A DNA stretch of 64,000 nt, taken from positions 62,001 to 126,000 of the forward strand of contig CAWAMR010000008.1 in NCBI GenBank assembly GCA_963783095.1, written 5' to 3'. The notes beneath the pieces are model-generated. The model worked only from the letters and a program-made list of their open reading frames with translations, had not been told where the DNA came from and ran no database searches. The stretch is from CAWAMR01 sp963783095. GTDB lineage: Bacteria > Planctomycetota > Planctomycetia > Gemmatales > Gemmataceae. Each line of letters opens with the position of its first letter. Position 1 is the first letter of the stretch. Of this stretch, positions 8,355 through 17,910 are shown in pieces. Both the position numbers and the translations under genes were made by a program.

Positions 8355-8468
8355 ATGAATTGGATCAAGAAACTATTTCTCGGCTTCGACGGCAACGAAG
8401 CGGCAAAAGAACCACGCTGGGAATGCCATTTGGTTGCGAATCGGCCTGGATGCAATCGACTCGCCTGA
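8355..8468 (+). CDS. Possible small protein, 37 aa
   Basis: ATG 8355 sits behind GGAGAACACGGAA and reads MNWIKKLFLGFDGNEAAKEP to a stop at 8466. An overlapping frame from 8294 to 8521 encodes a different 75-residue product ending RFTPKTGDRLKLKMEKQ, and a frameshift joining the two is possible. Only one of them can be right; evidence is weak. Confidence 0.3.
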   Translation: MNWIKKLFLGFDGNEAAKEPRWECHLVANRPGCNRLA

Positions 8469-8711
8469 GATTCACTCCGAAAACGGGTGACAGGCTGAAG
8501 TTGAAGATGGAAAAACAATAATTCAGCGCCTTTATGGTTGCACACTCTCCGAACATATCAGGAATGTTTTTTGCCGGGTGTGGCCACACCTGATCGGCTA
8601 GAAATCGAGGGTAATTCAGGGTAATTTGCAACCGCCTTAGAAGTGCATTCTGACCAAGAAAAAACGGCAAATATTGCAATTATGGCTCAAATTAAGAATA
8701 GTGAAATTTTG

Positions 8712-8750
8712 TTTATGAGTCCCCTGCTCTGACCGTTGAGCTACAGGCCC
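8712..8750 (-). tRNA. 5' half of a tRNA with CAU anticodon loop (truncated)
   Basis: On the minus strand 8750-8712 reads as the acceptor strand GGGCCTG, the D-arm TAGCTCAACGGTCAGAGC, the 5' anticodon stem AGGGGA and the complete loop CTCATAA, then the match stops abruptly. The 3' anticodon stem, variable loop, T-arm and acceptor partner are absent on the following 200 bases. This is the 5' half of a tRNA-Met or tRNA-Ile2 gene broken at the anticodon loop, a common crossover point for tyrosine recombinases. It probably marks one end of the genomic island. Confidence 0.75.
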
Positions 8751-8834
8751 GTTTTGTCGAAAATCTTCGGACTTTTCTCTCGTCTGTTCACGTCGCGATA
8801 TTATTGCACTACACCAGTTTATCTACAGGCGAAT

Positions 8835-9260
8835 ATGAACCAAACAAGAACCACCTCCAAAAAGGCAACAAAGAACTTCCCCCTGTTCCGGCACGCTACA
8901 GGGCAGTGGGCGAAGAAGATCAAAGGCAAATGATACTACTTCGGCACCGATCCGGACGCGACATTGAAGCGTTACCTGGATGAGCAGCCCCGCTGAACGG
9001 CCCACGTCACCAGAGGCCGGCCAGGACGTCAAAGGTTGGGGACGTGCCCCGCGTTCTTGGCGAACGCGGCTACGGAGAAGCGACGACCTCTGCCGTAGCC
9101 GCGTTCGCCAAGAACGCGGGGTATCGGCGGCGAGTTTGTAACCGAATTGTAACAGAAAATGGCTCTAACCAGAAAGACAACCTTATCGCCGGGCGAGTTC
9201 GCAACCAGTCCAAAGACGGACTTACCATGAGCGATCTGGTAAACCTATTTGTCCGTCATT
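8835..9260 (+). pseudogene. Decayed N-terminal part of a tyrosine recombinase/integrase
   Basis: From ATG 8835 the frame reads KKATKNFPLFRHATGQWAKK IKGK, an in-frame TGA at 8931, then YYFGTDPDATLKRYLDEQPR. The pattern FPLFxHATGxWAKKIxGKxxYFG is the N-terminal arm typical of planctomycete phage-type integrases as I know them. A second piece at about 9180-9260 (NQSKDGLTMSDLVNLFV) fits the core-binding domain that normally follows. Between them lies a 75-base hairpin. No catalytic domain (R-HxxR-Y) is present, so the gene is dead. It lies next to the broken tRNA, consistent with an old integration event. Confidence 0.65.
9047..9121. repeat. Perfect 29-bp inverted repeat
   Basis: Arms 9047-9075 and 9093-9121 are perfectly complementary, separated by a 17-base loop. 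The arms contain GCGTTCTTGGCGAACGCGGC. The hairpin interrupts the integrase remnant and has no T-run, so it is more likely an interspersed palindromic repeat than a terminator. Confidence 0.9.
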
Positions 9261-9489
9261 AGAGCACGTTGATGGACCAATGGATCTGCGCACCTCGGTC
9301 CCGCCCTGCGCATTGACCGTAACCAGCTTCCGCCCGGCGGATTTTTATGGCACTATTTTCTGTCGAGCCGGACTAACTCTTTGCCCGGAGGATTTGTCCA
9401 GCCTCCAGGCGATGATCTGGTCGTCGAGATGCCAGTTAAGGTGCCCAAAAAAGAATGATAATTGTACTTTACTTCTAGGAGGAACTCTC
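9261..9489. other. Non-coding or degenerate stretch
   Basis: Continues the decayed integrase region. Fragments such as PEDLSSLQAMI recall an integrase core domain but lie in different frames and lack support. No RNA gene or intact reading frame is visible. Confidence 0.3.
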
Positions 9490-9660
9490 ATGGCACTTGT
9501 TATTTGCGATCAAGTCACCAAAGGATTACGCAGTTCGGAACGAACTGCGACTATAATCAATGCTCATGGACGTAAGGAAACTCAAACATCTAGTGGCATC
9601 CATTCCACAATGTCAAAGCGCGAATGCGGTGAGGTGCCGTTTTTGGCAGCAAGCTTTTGA
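9490..9660 (+). CDS. Short gene or 5' gene remnant, 56 aa
   Basis: ATG 9490 has a textbook ribosome binding site (AGGAGG, seven bases upstream). The product starts MALVICDQVTKGLRSSERTA and continues to HGRKETQ, then runs into the 3' end of the convergent tubulin-like gene. The perfect start with an implausible C-terminus suggests the 5' end of a gene cut off by rearrangement. Confidence 0.4.
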   Translation: MALVICDQVTKGLRSSERTATIINAHGRKETQTSSGIHSTMSKRECGEVPFLAASF

Positions 9661-12128
9661 TAGGCTTCCCGGCAATGGCCGAGAAGTTTCTGGACATCCG
9701 CCAAACTCAAGTTCCCCATTTCCCGACAGACCATCAAATCGCTGGTCTGACCGACCGCCTGCAATACCTTTAGCCCCGGCATCTCTTGAGCGATTTCATC
9801 GCCGAGCTGCGCTCCCGGTTTCACTCCCTGGAACCACCAAATCAGGCGTTCTTCCCCGGAACCCGTCATCAGAGGTTCCGCACGCTCAAAACATTTCTTG
9901 ACCTGTCCAATCAGATCAATCGTGCGCCCGCCCGCAGTAGCAAACTCCGGACGCGAGACATCTCCCACCGTCAGCAAATTGCCGAGATATGCCGTCGTTT
10001 GATCGATCAGCGGGCCTGCCAGTTGCCGCAACAGATCACCGGCCTTTTGACATACACCGTACAAGCCGCCCAGGGGTGCTAATACCAGGGAGTGCAACAC
10101 TTCATCGAGCCGGGTCCATTGCTCTGCCTTCAAGCCTTGAACGAACCGCGCTGCCGCCCATTCCACATCCCGTTCGCCGAACGGCAACAAGATTTGCTCG
10201 TTACCGGCGTTCGATGAATCGATGCAGGCCGACAAGCCCGTGTTCGACATCATCAAGCCCGGCTGGCCTCCGGAGTGACTACCTGCGGAGGGCGACTCCA
10301 ACAGCTGTTGAAGATGGCCCAGACGCTGCCGGCAAAAAGACAAGTCGCGGAGGCGTTCTACCAACCCCGTTGCCATCCCCTGAAAACAGCGAACCGTGGC
10401 ATCCACCAACAATTCGTTGAGACGGGCCAGCGCAAACGTGCTCGATTCGGCGCTGAGAGTCTTGAGATTTCGCAGCGGTCTGCTGCCAAAGAGGCGAAAA
10501 CCGCTCCCCTGTACACTGACTTCCGTAGCACCACGAACATTGGCCCGGCCTGCATGGATCGGCTCACCAACGTCGTGAGCCGGTGCTGCACGTACGCCGC
10601 CGATTCATTGCAATGCCTCTCCAGGCGTTTGATGCCTTCTTCGGCAGCGGCAATCCGCCGACCCGGCAGCTCCATGAGTCTGGTGGCGACGGAAGCCAGC
10701 TTGTTGGTCCATTCCGCTGCATGTTCGGCGACGATCGGACTGAGCGTGCGCGATAGTCGGGATTGAAGATAAGAAGCGGTCGAATCAGTCGATTGTTGAG
10801 TGCCGACAAAAGAGACGATCTTTTCGACACTCTTGGTCGCCCACTCGCCCGGCTCGTTGACACCGGCGGGGATGCTCGACTCCAACTCGCTGAGCAGAGT
10901 TTCCAGAGCTTCGGCGGCCATTTGGTGACCGATTCGTGCGGATTGCTCGATCCGTTCCGCGATCGCTTCCGGTTTCAATGACGGAACTTGTCGGACCTTT
11001 TCGTAAAGCTCCTCGATTGGCTTGCTGGAAATCATGGAGTTTGGATCTTGCCAGTCCAGCAGGAGCCTTTCGCACATGAGCCGGGCGGCGGAACGCAGCA
11101 TCAAACCTTTCGGGAACCAGATCCCTGCCGTCCCGAAACCGCGAAAGGGCGAGTGATCCTCTGCCGCATCGGACTCGCGCTGCCCGTCAAGTTCCGCACC
11201 CAGCGGCGAGGACAGATCCTGAACCAGATATCCTGCAAGGTTGGCCGCACATTGGGTCATCGCTTCCGTGCTGCGGTTCGAGCGTGCATCAAATAGATGC
11301 TGGTGAACGGCCATTCCCGGCTAATGAGTTTTGGTCCGTCGGGCCCGCCGTATTGAGCGCTGAACGAGATGGCCGGATCCTGGAAATGGTGCAGTTCGGT
11401 GATGCTGGCATAAAGATTGGCCAGTTCTTCGGGCGATGACGCGGGATCGTTGGGCGCACCGCAGAATAGAAAAGACATCACCGGGGCTTTGGAAAAATTT
11501 GATTTGGCCAGTCTGCGACGGATGGTGAATCCCATGTCGGCCAGCAAGCCCGATGAACTCCCCAGAGCGGAAGCGATGACATAAATGCGCGGACAATTGT
11601 CGCGCAGGGTCAACCCGGTCTGAGTCATGGTCAGAGCGAGAGATTCCGGATGGGCCGCCAGCTGCATTTCTCGGGTAAATCGGCTGTCGAACCGCAAATA
11701 GTTATCGCAAAAGGCCAGCCGGCCCGAGCGCGCGCGAGCCCGGGGATGAAGCGAACGCGGCAAAGAAAAGAGTTTCTCGCGGGGCAGCCATTCGGTGAGA
11801 TGTTCCAGAATGCGCTTGCGATAGTTTGCAACGGGTTGCAGCTTCATCTCAAAAATCTGCTCATCCCGCAAGGCCTGTTCGGGATCACCGCCCATGGCCT
11901 TGTCCGGGCATCCGGGATCGGGGTCGATGTAGAGGAAGCGAAAGGACAGGAGTCTGAGAAAGATCGCCGACGACGGTCGAGAATTCGGGAGCGTAATTCT
12001 CTGAGTGCTCTCAAGCCAAACTCGCCGACGCCGATAACGATGGCCGGCCGAAGGACTCCCACTTCTGCATGGGCCTGCGTTGCGTTGAGGTCTGCTTGCC
12101 GCCCGACTCCTCGCACGTTGCGCGTCAA
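9582..12128 (-). CDS. Tubulin-like domain protein, several frameshifts
   Basis: Reading through three frames in order gives one protein of roughly 840 residues. It opens LRPAIVIGVGEFGLRALREL, a nucleotide-binding glycine loop, and later has IYVIASALGSSSGLLADMGF, matching the tubulin/FtsZ-type signature loop as found in the 'tubulin-like' (PF13809) family, then LFCGAPNDP and a long helical C-terminus with IWFPKGLM and LIWWFQGVKPG. The signature loop has serines where FtsZ has glycines (GGGTGTG), so GTPase activity is uncertain. The frame starts at a TTG that overlaps the kinase stop (TTGA), meaning either translational coupling or, if an indel is present, one fused kinase-tubulin protein. Breaks lie near 11.87, 11.28 and 10.38 kb. 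Confidence 0.6.
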
Positions 12129-13126
12129 TCGTTGGAGTGGGGCCGAGGCAGAAAACTTGCGCGGTGGGCGGCGTTCCTATCTTCCCCAGGCGGAAGACCG
12201 GGCGAGGCAGCGGCGGAGTCGGCTTCCGAAATATCGATGAACGAGTCAGGCCGGCGATTATCGCCGGTCAGAGCACGAATAAAAGCGATGCAGCTTGGAA
12301 ATCGCTTGCGCCGGGTCTTTCGCCAGCGCGCGGGCGACGATAGGCCGATCCGACGTTCGGCAACGGACGCAAGTCAGGCTCCTCCCTCATGTGCTGCAGG
12401 GCCAGTTGCCGGATGTTCTGAGCCGCTAAACGGCCGCTGGCCGGTCAGCAACTCCATGTAGACGATGGCAAGGCTATATTGATCGCTCTGCCGGGACATA
12501 TCTGCCCCGGAAGGTCTCCGGGGCCGCGTACATCGGCGACATGCCGCCCATCAGGCCCGGAAGAACTTTGCCGTTCCAGATTCTTGACCAGACCGAAGTC
12601 GGCCACTTTGACGTGATTGCCGACCAGGAACAGATTGCGCGGTTTGACGTCGAGATGTAGCAGATTGTAGCGCTCGATCAGATAGTCTAGCCCTTCGGCG
12701 GCATCGCTCAGATAGCTGAAAGGATGCTCGCGCGGGATGCCCAGCCGGCCGGCTTCTTGCTGCTCGCACCATGCAATCGTGCAGGCTCTTGTCGGCCAGC
12801 TCCATGACGATGAACAATTCGCCTTCGCAAACATCGAATGTGCTCGATCGTCAAAACGAAGGGATGGCGAACTTCCTTCACCTTTTGCAGCGCACGAAAT
12901 TCCTGTTCGGCGCGGACGATTGCCGCCGTCATCGGCAGTGAGATTGCCGTAGACGAATTTGATGGCCTTCAGGATGCCGCCGGGAGCTTCGCACATCCAA
13001 ACTTCGCCGAAGCCGCCGGTTCCCAAGGGCTTGATCAGCCGGTATCCCGGCAACGGTTCGGCATCGGCTCGCGCATCCAGTTCATGAACGCTACCGGCGA
13101 GTGGCCATGCGCAATTCCTGCAGCAT
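12125..13126 (-). CDS. Ser/Thr protein kinase (PknB-like), several frameshifts
   Basis: The start is the ATG at 13126, preceded by AGGAG. The kinase domain can be followed across frames: YRLIKPLGTGGFGEVW (glycine loop), KAIKFV (catalytic Lys), ELFIVMELADKSLHDC, HLDVKPRNLFLVG (catalytic loop), VKVADFGLVKNLE (DFG), SPMYAAPET (APE) and QSDQYSLAIVYMELLTGQRPF, ending with LTGDNRRPDSFIDISEADSA. At least four one-base shifts are needed. All catalytic residues are present, so an active kinase is likely once indels are corrected. It is coupled to the tubulin-like gene downstream, which may be its substrate or its own C-terminal half. Confidence 0.7.
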
Positions 13127-13237
13127 CGGAGTCTCCTCATGCAGAGAGACTAGGGTAAGAGTAAAACACTTCTGTCCGGAAGTCCAATTGCTATGTTGAA
13201 AGAAGTATCGCTCACCGAATGATTTTTCTCGATTCAA

Positions 13238-15205
13238 TCAAGGATTTTGAGGATCGACCTCAATTGGATCTTTCCTGACGGGCCGATCATCCAGCGTTAG
13301 GCGGAATGGAGTTGACCGTGCTTGTCCGCCAATGGAGTCCGTGACTTCGATCTCGACAGTTACTTCAACGCGCGCGAAGTCTGCGGGGACGCTCCACGAT
13401 GCGATCCCATCTTTGGAGATCGTCATTCCTTCAGGCCCTGCGCACCAGTTTGTACTTGACGCCGCCATGTTTCGATAATACCTCCAGAGGGTAAATATAG
13501 GTTCGACCACGCTGATATTCCGCCGGCGCACCCGATGTAATTACCAGGTAATCCGAATCGCTATCTTCCATCCGCTTTTCCAGATCGCAACGATAGAGGA
13601 TCAGCCGGTCGGAAGAGGCGGGTATCACGATCAGGACTTTCGCAGCGGGGATCAGCAGCGCGCGCCTATCCGTACCCAAAGGATCGTGGCCTGTCGGCGG
13701 CGTCGGCAATGGAAAGGGGATGATCAAAGGTTTGGAAAAGGCCTGGTTAGCCCCGGTCTGAAGCGTAAACTTGCACACCCGGTTTGCCACTGCTTTCCCC
13801 AGGTTAGCGGGTTGGTCGGTGGTAATTTGCAAGCAATAGCAACCGTGGACGGAAGGAACAAAGCTGCAATGGCCGTGCTGAGGATGCCCTTGAAGCTCTT
13901 CAGATTCGTGGCGGATCGACCCCGCGGCGAGTAGATTGCTCGACCGTCGGCAGAGGGAAGCAGTGGATCATTCTTCGAGAAGAAGGAAAGTACTTCATCT
14001 CCTGAGATGGCCATTACACCATTATTCAAAGTTGGGCTTTGATTTGCCCAGTGCGTGAATACTTTGCCATCCGCCGAAGCCCGGAAGCCTGCGCTGTTCC
14101 GGGCCGATGGGGGGAAGATTGCGGATGGGCGTTTCGGCCAGCGTTTCGAGATCCAAGAATCGCAGGTGATTGACCGGAACCATCAAGGCGGACCGGTCGC
14201 CCCAGATTTCGAGAATCGGACCATCCGAAGCCGACCCCATGACAAGCTCTTTCACCTCTTCGTTTTCGGGCAAGCCGACATCCAGATTGCGCTGTTGCTT
14301 GAGAAGATCCCACCGCTCCAAAGTCCTTCGCTGGGGATTGGAAATGACGAGTTTTCTACCGCAGGCCGCGAATTTTGTTGCCGTTGCTACCGGGATCGCC
14401 TTCACTATCTGTGCTTGATTGACATCAAAGATTTTTAGCTCATGCTGCTTGAGAAGTTTCAGAACAATGAATCGTCCTCCACCACCGACACAGAGGTTTT
14501 CAATCTCCCCGCCCACTTGAACGGTAGCATTTTCCCCCTCGAAAGGAGCGGGTTGAATGCCGAACTTCTCCCCCAGAGCAGCAATGCTGGTCGGTTCCGC
14601 CGATTGGATTGTTTCCGGCAACCGCTCGCCAACGATCTTTGGCGGTGACGTCCTTTGAGACTTTGTGCCGTAATAGATGGCAACGATAATGGCCACGAGC
14701 AATAGACCAATGAACACTCCGGAACCGACCCATCGAGCCATTTTCCAGGGTGGGACCAGCACCACGCCAGGATTCGATTTCCTTCTGGGGTCACCCGCGG
14801 TATCTTCTGCCGTTTCGGGATCCCGGCTGCGTTTTTTGTGTTCAATATCCTGCCAGGTGATCGGTCGCCGGCGGCGACGGACGGGTTGTTTCTGCGCGAG
14901 GGCCGTCCGATTCATCGACAACGACCGGGATAATCGGCTCCAATTGCGTGGCGGGAGGCTCGATTTTCCTCGACGACTTCCAGTTGTGGTTCGGAAGCAA
15001 CCACTGCGGTTGCGGCGGACTCCGATGCCGATGAGGCCTGGCGAGGTGTCGATGAAGTGGGTCGTGCAGCAAGTGGGGATTGGGGGCCGGGAGGAGCGGC
15101 GCGAAAGAGAAAATCGCATTTTCGGCAGCCGATCGGTTTGCCGAGCAGATGATCGGGAACCTGATAGTCGGCCTTGCATTTGGGGCAAACGACAGGGAAC
15201 GGCAT
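13238..15205 (-). CDS. Zinc-ribbon, membrane-anchored propeller-like protein, frameshifted
   Basis: ATG 15205 follows GAGGG. The N-terminus PVVCPKCKADYQVPDHLLG, followed by GCRKC, is an MJ0042-type zinc ribbon. After a low-complexity Pro/Ser/Ala linker and a basic stretch comes one membrane helix (GVFIGLLLVAIIVAIYYG). The rest looks like repeated four-stranded blades (FIVLKLLKQHELKIFDVNQA, ERWDLLKQQR, LRFLDLETLAETPI), i.e. WD40/quinoprotein-like, ending with VEVTVEIEVTDSIGGQARST. Frame changes near 14.95, 14.03, 13.78 and 13.48 kb break the 650-residue protein. It lies 111 bases upstream of the kinase gene on the same strand and probably belongs to the same unit. Confidence 0.6.
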
Positions 15206-15302
15206 CCGCAAACCCTCGAAGCAAACGATCGAAGTATAATGAATATGCTAAACCAGGTGCGCAGATGTGACAAGCACCTTCATGAATGAAAAGGCCGCGT
15301 GA

Positions 15303-16415
15303 ATGAAGAACAACACAGATAAAGCAAAGCCGCCCGCATTCCGTGCCGGCATCGTACTCGCCGCCGTTGGCCTGATTGCCTTCACTGCGACTTACGCGGG
15401 CGTGAGATTCTTCAGAAGTTCATCCGACACCATTGCGACTCCCAACGGTGAATTCACGAAGGGGAACGTTGCTTCTGCTCCGCCCGGCATGATCTGGATT
15501 CGCGGGGGTGAATTCACAATGGGGAGCGACGAACCGGATGCTGGGCCCGCCGAGCGCCCGCACGCCGGGTCCGTGTGGACGGCTTTTGGATGGATGAGAC
15601 CGACGTGACGAATGCGCAGATTCCGCGCGTTTGTGGAGGCTACCGGTTACGTCACCACTGCGGAAAAGGTTCCAACGGTAGATGACTTTCTGCGCTATGC
15701 TCCTGTGGGCAGCAAACCGCCCGATCCAAAGGATCTCGTAGCGGGGGCTTTGGTGTTTACCGCGCCGGACCATCCGGTCGATCTGGCGGACGTTCGCGAC
15801 TGGTGGAAATGGACGCCCGGTGCCGACTGGCAGCACCCGCTTGGCCCAGGCACTTCCCTTGTCGGCCTGGACGATCACCCCGTTGTCCACGTCTCGTGGT
15901 TTGATGCAGATGCTTATGCCAAATGGGCCGGCAAAAGGCTCCCGACCGAGGCGGAATGGGAATTCGCCGCGCGCGGCGGCCTGGAGCGCAAGAAATTTGT
16001 CTGGGGTGATGAGCCGTTCTCCGATGAGCATCCGCAATGCAATAACTTTCAGGGCCACTTCCCCGACGCCAACACCAAGAAAGACGGCTATCTTCGCACT
16101 TCGCCGGTGAAAGCGTTTCCGCCCAACGGCTATGGTCTGTACGACATGGCCGGCAACGTCTGGCAATGGTGTGCAGACTGGTATCTGCCCAATGCCTATG
16201 CACTGACGGCAGGCGAGGCCATACTGGTCAATCCCAAGGGGCCGGAGCGCAGCTTCGACCCACGCCGCCGGCCGGCGGAGCGTGTCCATCGGGGCGGCTC
16301 ATTTCTTTGCTGTGTTGGATATTGTTTCAATTACAGACCAAGTGCCCGAATCGGCTGCACGCCGGACAACGGCATGTCGCACCTCGGCTTCCGGTGTGTC
16401 AAGTCGGCCCAATGA
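15303..16415 (+). CDS. Formylglycine-generating enzyme (sulfatase maturase), frameshifted
   Basis: The N-terminus has a signal anchor (AGIVLAAVGLIAFTATYAGV). The SUMF1/FGE domain begins PPGMIWIRGGEFTMGSDEPD and ends HLGFRCV; LPTEAEWEFAARGG and GLYDMAGNVWQWCADWY are diagnostic. The active-site region RGGSFLCCVGYCFNYRPSAR retains the two copper-binding cysteines. Two indels near 15562 and 15622 break the frame between GPAERP and FRAFVEATGYV. FGE converts the active-site Cys of sulfatases to formylglycine; two sulfatases lie at 20.8 and 26.1-28.5 kb. Being exported, it would act on secreted sulfatases. Confidence 0.85.
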
Positions 16416-16455
16416 ACGGCGCTCTTCTTCAGCGAAGGCGGGAGCACAGAAAAAC

Positions 16456-17407
16456 ATGATCCTTGGCATCGATCCGAAAGTCGATTACGTATTTAAGAAG
16501 CTGTTCGGCAACGTGGCGAACAAGCCGTTGTTGATAGCGTTGCTCAACGCCGTCCTCCGCGCCTACCTTGCGGAGCCGATCGTCGATGTGGAGATCCTGA
16601 ACCCATTTAACGACAAAGACTTGTTGGACGACAAGCTTTCGATTCTGGACATCAAGGCCCGCGACCGCAGCGGGCGATTGTACAATATCGAAATGGAGAT
16701 GGCGGCCGCGAGGGCGTATCCGAAGCGCATCCTCTTCTATTGGTCGAAGCTTTACCAATCGCAGCTTCACGAGGGAGATCACTATCGCCTGCTGCAGCCG
16801 ACGATCTCGATCAGTTTCGTGAACAAGGTTCTTTTTTCGGCGACGGGGTTTCATCACGAATTTGCAGTCCGTTCGAGCAGTCAGCCGAGTTTTGCCTTGT
16901 GCCCGGATCTCTCGATTCACGTGATTGAACTGCCCAAGTTTCTTGGTAAAATCGAGGAATTGAAGGACGATCTGGAGCGATGGTGTTATTTCCTACGATA
17001 TGGTGAGGATTTGGAGACGGACCCGATCCCCGACAGGCTGAATACGCCGCCAATCGTGAAGGCCGTGGAGGTGATGAAAATCATGACGCAGAGTGAAATC
17101 GAACGAGAGCGATACGAAGTCGCGACTCAAGGCGACTCGAGACCAGAAATTCTATGTGGAATCTGCTCGCGACGAAGGTCGCGAGGAAGGCCTCGAAAAA
17201 GGCCTCGAAAAAGGCCTCGAAAAAGGCCGGCAGCTGGAACTAATTGGTCTGCTTGAGACTGGTTTGGGACGGAAGTTCGGCGAGCCTGGAAAACAGCTAT
17301 TTGCGCAGGTTCGAGAGATCGCAGACCTTGCCAAACTGCGAACGATTCAAGAGACTTTGCTGTTCGCCCAAACAATCGACGAAGTCCGTGATGTGGTGAA
17401 GCAGTAA
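16456..17407 (+). CDS. Rpn-family PD-(D/E)XK nuclease/putative transposase, one frameshift
   Basis: Starts ATG 16456. The family signature is clear: LGIDPKVDYVFKKLFG, then LLIALLNAVL, DDKLSILDIKARDRSGRLYN and IEMEMAAARAYPKRILFYW. The Asp in LDIKA and the Glu in IEME are the expected nuclease residues. The C-terminus (YESRLKATRDQKFYVESARD) is recovered by removing one base near 17114 and contains three GLEKG repeats. Rpn proteins promote RecA-independent recombination in E. coli and many have been domesticated. Length about 316 aa, normal for the family. Confidence 0.8.
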
Positions 17408-17421
17408 GGGAGTCAGTTTTT

Positions 17422-17760
17422 GTGATCTTTCGCTGCGCTGCCGCCATTCGCTGCCAAAGGTATCGGGACTACGGCGCTGACCTGCCACTTTCCACCACGA
17501 AGATCACGTGCCGCGTGATCTACGAGATTCCGATCGGCCTCAGCATCGACATCGAATCGGGTGAGGTTGAGGACTTGCACACGAACAACTTCGCACTGTC
17601 GCCCGGCGTTCTGGTCAGCGATTACGTCGAGGCGACTTTCGCGAGCAACGCCCCGCAGCACTTCGCTTTCGCCAGCCTTTACCCCATAAACGATTTCGAC
17701 GGGCAATACGCTTCGTACCCCAGCGCCAACGTCTGGATTGCTTGCTCTGGCAGAGCGGCA
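17422..17760 (+). pseudogene. Fragment of a phage-like planctomycete protein, copy 1
   Basis: Encodes LHTNNFALSPGVLVSDYVEA, then ATFASNAPQHFAFASLYPIN and DFDGQYASYPSANVW before the similarity breaks off. A second, longer copy at 19.64-20.03 kb has nearly the same order of motifs. There is no credible start and the tail runs into unrelated sequence, so this is a truncated remnant. The LxLxTNNFxPxPxxVLxDxVEAxFxGY pattern is one I associate with small phage-type proteins in planctomycetes, function unknown. Confidence 0.5.
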
Positions 17761-17910
17761 AATGGCAATTGTTGTTTTGTTGATATTGGGCTCCCAGGTC
17801 ACTCTCTTTTGATTTGCATGGTCAGATGCAGTTGCAATTATTTCCAGAGCCGGGTATGTCAATTTCGTGAGACCCCAATTCGCGTCCCCTGTAGTCTGGT
17901 GGAGAAATGG

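Noticed and set aside
8712..8750. Functional tRNA gene
   Set aside because: Only the 5' half is present; no 3' anticodon stem, T-arm or acceptor partner follows.
9582..15205. Programmed ribosomal frameshifting as explanation for broken frames
   Set aside because: Too many shifts, in both directions and at unrelated sites; sequencing indels are the simpler explanation.
15420..16289. 289-residue minus-strand frame
   Set aside because: Antisense to the formylglycine-generating enzyme.
17190..17232. Triple GLEKG-coding repeat considered as an independent repeat element
   Set aside because: It is in frame in the C-terminal coil of the Rpn protein and is common in that family.
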